The notes under the pieces: generated by a model
Told to the model about the DNA's origin: nothing
Databases searched by the model: none
Seen by the model: only the letters and a program-made list of their open reading frames with translations
Shown here: one piece after another, positions 60,927-64,000 of the stretch
How positions within the stretch are numbered: position 1 is the first letter of the stretch
How the letters are laid out: the number at the start of each line of letters is the position of its first letter
Made by a program: the position numbers and the translations under genes
Origin: Rhizobiales bacterium 62-17
GTDB lineage: Bacteria; Pseudomonadota; Alphaproteobacteria; Rhizobiales; Beijerinckiaceae
Reading direction: 5' to 3'
NCBI GenBank assembly: GCA_001898965.1
Contig: MKVW01000003.1
Span: forward strand, 681,440 to 745,439
DNA length: 64,000 nucleotides

Positions 60927-62048
60927 TTGGCCATTACCGAAGCTGATATCCGCGCCGCCCTCGCCAAAGTGGCCCTGCCCGATGGCTCGCCGCTTTCCGC
61001 CTCCGACCGGCTGACCAATATCGTTGCCCGCGAGGGCAAGGTGATTTTCGCCATTTCCGTGTCGCCCGAGGAAGCCCGCGCTTTCGAGGACGTGCGCATG
61101 GCGGCCGAGCGGGCCGTCACGGCCCTGCCCGGTGTTTCCCAGGTGCTTGTCGGCCTCACCGCCGAGAAGGTGCCGGGCGCCCGGGCGCCCGGCGAGGAAA
61201 CGCGGTTGCGGCCCTCCAAACCGGCGCCGGCCGCCACGCGCGCCGCCGGCATTCCGGGCGTGCGCCACATCATTGCGGTGGCCTCCGGCAAGGGCGGCGT
61301 CGGCAAATCGACCACGGCCTGCAATCTGGCGCTGGGCCTCGCCAAAGGCGGGCTCAAGGTCGGCATGCTCGATGCCGATATCTACGGCCCGTCGCAGCCC
61401 AAACTCTTTGGCATCACCGGCAAGCCCGCCATCGACGGCAATCGCAAGATCATTCCGCACGAGAAGTTCGGCATCAAGGTGATGTCGATCGGCTTCCTGG
61501 TCGACGAGGCGCAGGCGATGATCTGGCGTGGCCCGATGGTCATGTCGGCCATCGGCCAGATGCTGCGCGATGTCGCCTGGGGCGAACTCGACGTTCTCGT
61601 CGTCGACATGCCGCCGGGCACCGGCGACGCACAGCTCACGCTCGCGCAACAGACGCCGCTCGCCGGCGCCGTCATCGTCTCGACACCGCAGGATCTCGCT
61701 CTGATCGATGCGCGGCGCGGCGTTGCCATGTTCGAGAAGGTCAATGTGCCGGTGCTCGGGGTGGTCGAGAACATGGCGACCTTCTGTTGTCCGAACTGCG
61801 GCCACGTCTCGCCGATCTTCGGCCATGGCGGCGCGCGGCGTGAGGCCGAGAAACTCGGCGTGCCGTTCCTCGGCGAAATCCCGCTGCATATGGATATTCG
61901 CGAAACGTCGGACGAAGGCCGACCGGTCGTCGCGACCGCGCCCGATGGGCCGCATGCGCAAGCCTATCTGGCGGTGGCGCAGGCCGTCGCCGGTGCGCTC
62001 ACCGGCAAGGCCGCCAATCGGACGGCACCACGCATCGTGATCGAATGA
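60927..62048 (+). CDS. mrp: Mrp/NBP35-type iron-sulfur carrier ATPase
   Basis: A 373-residue protein. Residues 1-80 form the MIP18/DUF59-like domain (ADIRAALAKVALPDGSPLSASDRLTNIVAREGKV), and the ATPase begins VASGKGGVGKSTTACNLALGLA (deviant Walker A, residues 121-129), with YGPSQPKLFG, VDMPPGTGDAQLTL and the CxxC motif CCPNCGH (about residues 287-291) for [4Fe-4S] transfer. It has no ATG; the TTG at 60927 precedes the domain. It overlaps mobA by 4 bp. Confidence 0.93.
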   Translation: MAITEADIRAALAKVALPDGSPLSASDRLTNIVAREGKVIFAISVSPEEARAFEDVRMAAERAVTALPGVSQVLVGLTAEKVPGARAPGEETRLRPSKPAPAATRAAGIPGVRHIIAVASGKGGVGKSTTACNLALGLAKGGLKVGMLDADIYGPSQPKLFGITGKPAIDGNRKIIPHEKFGIKVMSIGFLVDEAQAMIWRGPMVMSAIGQMLRDVAWGELDVLVVDMPPGTGDAQLTLAQQTPLAGAVIVSTPQDLALIDARRGVAMFEKVNVPVLGVVENMATFCCPNCGHVSPIFGHGGARREAEKLGVPFLGEIPLHMDIRETSDEGRPVVATAPDGPHAQAYLAVAQAVAGALTGKAANRTAPRIVIE

Positions 62049-62647
62049 GCCCGCCGCCGGTCTGCGCCATGGTGCTGGCCGGCGGACTGGCCCGCCGGAT
62101 GGGCGGCGAAAAGGCCTTCGCCAAACTGGCCGGCAAACCGCTCATCGCCCATGCGATCGCGCGGCTCACGCCGCAATGCGAGGCGCTGGCGATCAACAGC
62201 AATGACGATGCGACGTGGTTCGAGCCTTTTGGCTTGCCCGTTATCGCCGACACCGTGGCTGACTTTCCAGGCCCGCTCGCCGGTATTCTCGCCGCGATGG
62301 ACTGGTGCGCCACGAGCCATCCGGATACGGCCTATGTACTGACCGCGCCGGTCGATTGTCCTTTCCTGCCCGATGATCTGACCGCGCGGTTCTGGGACGT
62401 GCGCCAGGGCATGGACATTATCGTCGCCAACAGCGGCGAACGCCTGCATCCGACAGTGGCGCTGTGGCGCGTCGGCCTGCGCGAGGATTTGCGCGGCCAT
62501 CTAACGTCAGGCGGTTCGCGCAAGCTGGTGAATTGGATCGATCGTTACAAAAGCAAACGGATCGACTGGCTGGTTGAGCCCTTCGACCCGTTCTTCAATG
62601 TCAACACACCGGACGATCTGAACGACGCCATTCTGCGGCTGCGTTAG
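62045..62647 (+). CDS. mobA: Molybdenum cofactor guanylyltransferase MobA
   Basis: A 200-residue nucleotidyltransferase adding GMP to molybdopterin. AMVLAGGLARRMGGEKAFAKLAGKPLIAH is the nucleotide loop (LAGGxxxRMGGxKA), followed by VADFPGPLAGILAAMDW and VLTAPVDCPFLPDDL and NVNTPDDLN at the end. Coupled to mrp, which suggests shared Fe-S/Moco maturation. Confidence 0.94.
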   Translation: MSPPPVCAMVLAGGLARRMGGEKAFAKLAGKPLIAHAIARLTPQCEALAINSNDDATWFEPFGLPVIADTVADFPGPLAGILAAMDWCATSHPDTAYVLTAPVDCPFLPDDLTARFWDVRQGMDIIVANSGERLHPTVALWRVGLREDLRGHLTSGGSRKLVNWIDRYKSKRIDWLVEPFDPFFNVNTPDDLNDAILRLR

Positions 62648-62800
62648 CCGGGAAAACATCCCAGAAAATGCCCTTGCATGGGGTTGTTCCTCAAAATCCA
62701 GCGACACCCCCTCCCCGATAAGCTCCCCGGTACGCACGGCGAAGACTGCGCCGCGACAAACCGGGAGAAGATACCAAGCGAGGGCGGCGGAATTTTGATC

Positions 62801-63673
62801 TTAGCCCGTGCACGTGCGGATGAATTCGAGCGTGACCTTGGCGAAGTCGTCGTCCTTGCTGCCCATGCTGGCGACCGTCGAGAAATGGTTGTGGCCGTCG
62901 AAGCAGCGAACGCGCGGTCCCTTGCCATCGCGCAAAGTCAGCGCGCGCGCCATGTCATAGCCCGGCGTGATCAGATGCAGCGGATCGTATTCGGCGATGG
63001 AAACCGCGACCGGCACCTTGCTCTTGGCCACATAGTTGAGCGACGAACGGCGGTCGAACTGGCCCGTGTCGCTGCCGAAATAGGCCAGCACGTTGTCGCG
63101 GCTCTCGTCCTTGCGCACTTCATAAGGGCCGCTCGACAGCATGCCGCCGGCAACGATGTCGCCACCGTTGATGTCGGGATCGAACAGGAAGGTCGCCACA
63201 TGGGCGGCGCCGGCCGAGTGGCCCATGATGACGATCTTGTTCGGATCGCCGCCGAATTCAGCCGCGTGCGCCTTCACCCATTTGACCGCGCTTTCCACAT
63301 CCTTGGCGGCCAATGGCCATTTGGCTTCCGGCGCCAGGCGATAGTTGGCGACCACGCCGACCATGCCTTCACGCGCGACGCAGCCACCGACATTGCCGTA
63401 GAAGACGGGATCGGAACGCTTGTCGCCGCCGACGAAACCGCCGCCGGGAATATAGACGAAGACCGGCTTGCCGCTGCCGCCAGCTTTCCAATAGACGTCG
63501 AGCTTCTGGCGCTCGTGATCGCCATAGGGAACGTCGAGCTTCGTCTCGACGCCCTTCATCAAACCCTCGAGAAGCGGCGCATAGAGCTTGCGGATCGTCG
63601 CCGCGTTTTCCGGCGCGGCATTCTGCCCGAGCGGCGGAATGGCTTTGCGGATGTCATCAGGCATTGAAGTCAT
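62801..63673 (-). CDS. Alpha/beta hydrolase of the BD-FAE/HSL esterase group
   Basis: A 290-residue esterase. VFVYIPGGGFVGGDKRS is the oxyanion loop, with IPGGG in place of the usual HGGG; VVANYRLAPEAKWPLAAKDVESAVKWVK, then the nucleophile elbow IMGHSAGAAHVA (Ser about residue 152), and FDGHNHFSTV carrying the catalytic His. It sits upstream of a luciferase-like oxidoreductase on the minus strand and may form an operon with it. Substrate unknown. Confidence 0.86.
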   Translation of the reverse strand: MTSMPDDIRKAIPPLGQNAAPENAATIRKLYAPLLEGLMKGVETKLDVPYGDHERQKLDVYWKAGGSGKPVFVYIPGGGFVGGDKRSDPVFYGNVGGCVAREGMVGVVANYRLAPEAKWPLAAKDVESAVKWVKAHAAEFGGDPNKIVIMGHSAGAAHVATFLFDPDINGGDIVAGGMLSSGPYEVRKDESRDNVLAYFGSDTGQFDRRSSLNYVAKSKVPVAVSIAEYDPLHLITPGYDMARALTLRDGKGPRVRCFDGHNHFSTVASMGSKDDDFAKVTLEFIRTCTG

Positions 63674-63705
63674 AGACTGAACTCTCCTTGAAATTTTTCT
63701 CGGAA

Positions 63706-64000
63706 TTATTCGGCCGCCGCTTTGGTGGGCTGCGGCAGGCGATCCTTGAAATAGGGCAAGACTTCCTTGGCGATGGCGATCTGGTTTTCCTGCACCATCT
63801 GGTGCGGCATGGTGCCGAACTGCGTCTTGGTGAGGGAAATGCCGAAGCCGGCCATGTCCTGATATTGCGCGAGCTTTTCACGCACCGTGTTGGGGCTTCC
63901 GACAATGACGATGCCACGGGCGATCATGTCTTCGGCCGTCGAACGGCCGGCCATGAAGCTTTTCAGCGCCCGCATGCGCTTGATCGACTCGACGCTCGTA
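63706..64000 (-). CDS. LLM-class flavin-dependent oxidoreductase, C-terminal part
   Basis: The frame is open to the window edge, so the N-terminus is missing. The visible 97 residues hold MIARGIVIVGSPNTVREKLAQYQDMAGFGISLTKTQFGTMPHQM, typical of the C-terminal region of luciferase-like monooxygenases (F420- or FMN-dependent). It precedes the esterase gene on the same strand by 32 bp, suggesting an operon running from beyond the window into 62801. Confidence 0.8.
   Translation of the reverse strand, partial: TSVESIKRMRALKSFMAGRSTAEDMIARGIVIVGSPNTVREKLAQYQDMAGFGISLTKTQFGTMPHQMVQENQIAIAKEVLPYFKDRLPQPTKAAAE

Noticed and set aside
1-64000. CRISPR arrays, insertion sequences, prophage or integrative elements
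   Set aside because: No repeated spacer pattern, transposase, integrase, phage or conjugation gene was seen; the only tRNA (17269-17343) has no adjacent integrase or duplicated 3' end.

Overview
The window looks like chromosome of an alphaproteobacterium of the order Hyphomicrobiales (Rhizobiales), probably near Xanthobacteraceae/Nitrobacteraceae. The reasons are high GC, a complete general L-amino-acid transporter (aapJQMP), a pyruvate dehydrogenase operon whose E1-beta carries its own lipoyl domain, a class II DAHP synthase, MucR-type and DUF1236-like small proteins, and promoters of the alphaproteobacterial EcfG (GGAAC/CGTT) type. No transposase, integrase, phage gene, CRISPR array or plasmid replication gene was seen. 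This placement is inference from gene content.

Layout. 0-2.3 kb: end of a branched-chain amino acid ABC transporter (livM-livG-livF). 2.4-4.7 kb: a FAD monooxygenase and three small genes (two exported, one KGG-repeat stress protein). 5.1-11 kb: tamA-tamB outer-membrane assembly pair. 11.3-15.9 kb: an operator-controlled catabolic operon (TctC-type binding protein, alpha/beta hydrolase, Tat-exported amidohydrolase, exported hydrolase) with a convergent GntR regulator. 16-24.8 kb: small hypothetical genes including a MucR-like mini-protein with an AT-hook-like tail, tRNA-Val, then gph, rpiA, gor, an orphan TctC protein, class II DAHP synthase, dgkA and panD. 24.8-39.7 kb: accessory metabolism with an AraC regulator, a cupin plus flavin monooxygenase, a VioD/salicylyl-CoA-hydroxylase-like FAD monooxygenase, a MarR/cupin divergon, a TetR regulator, an EntE-like aryl-acid ligase, an extradiol DOPA-type dioxygenase and a TRAP transporter. 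39.7-48.8 kb: lipA, two small membrane proteins, a stand-alone haem-anchor-like protein, and the lpd-pdhC-pdhB-pdhA cluster with a FtsB-like gene. 49-56 kb: MFS transporter, ICL/PEP-mutase-family lyase, a solitary Flp pilin and aapJQMP. 56-64 kb: metC, PAP2 phosphatase, DUF971, tusA, mobB, SIMPL protein, mrp, mobA, an esterase and the C-terminal end of a luciferase-like oxidoreductase.

How genes work together. LipA makes the lipoyl groups used by PdhB, PdhC and the Lpd-driven PDH complex. MobA and MobB serve the same cofactor pathway from two sites. The most interesting accessory block is 28.7-34.9 kb: the FAD monooxygenase and the aryl-acid ligase are transcribed in opposite directions 3.3 kb apart, yet share a 26-bp upstream element with a 16-bp identical core. 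This suggests one regulon that activates an aromatic acid to its thioester and hydroxylates it, fed perhaps by the adjacent TRAP importer. Other notable items are tandem palindromic operators at the MarR divergon, upstream of the 11.4 kb operon and upstream of pdhA, and the MucR-like mini-protein in which a basic RGR/QGR tail takes the place of the zinc finger.
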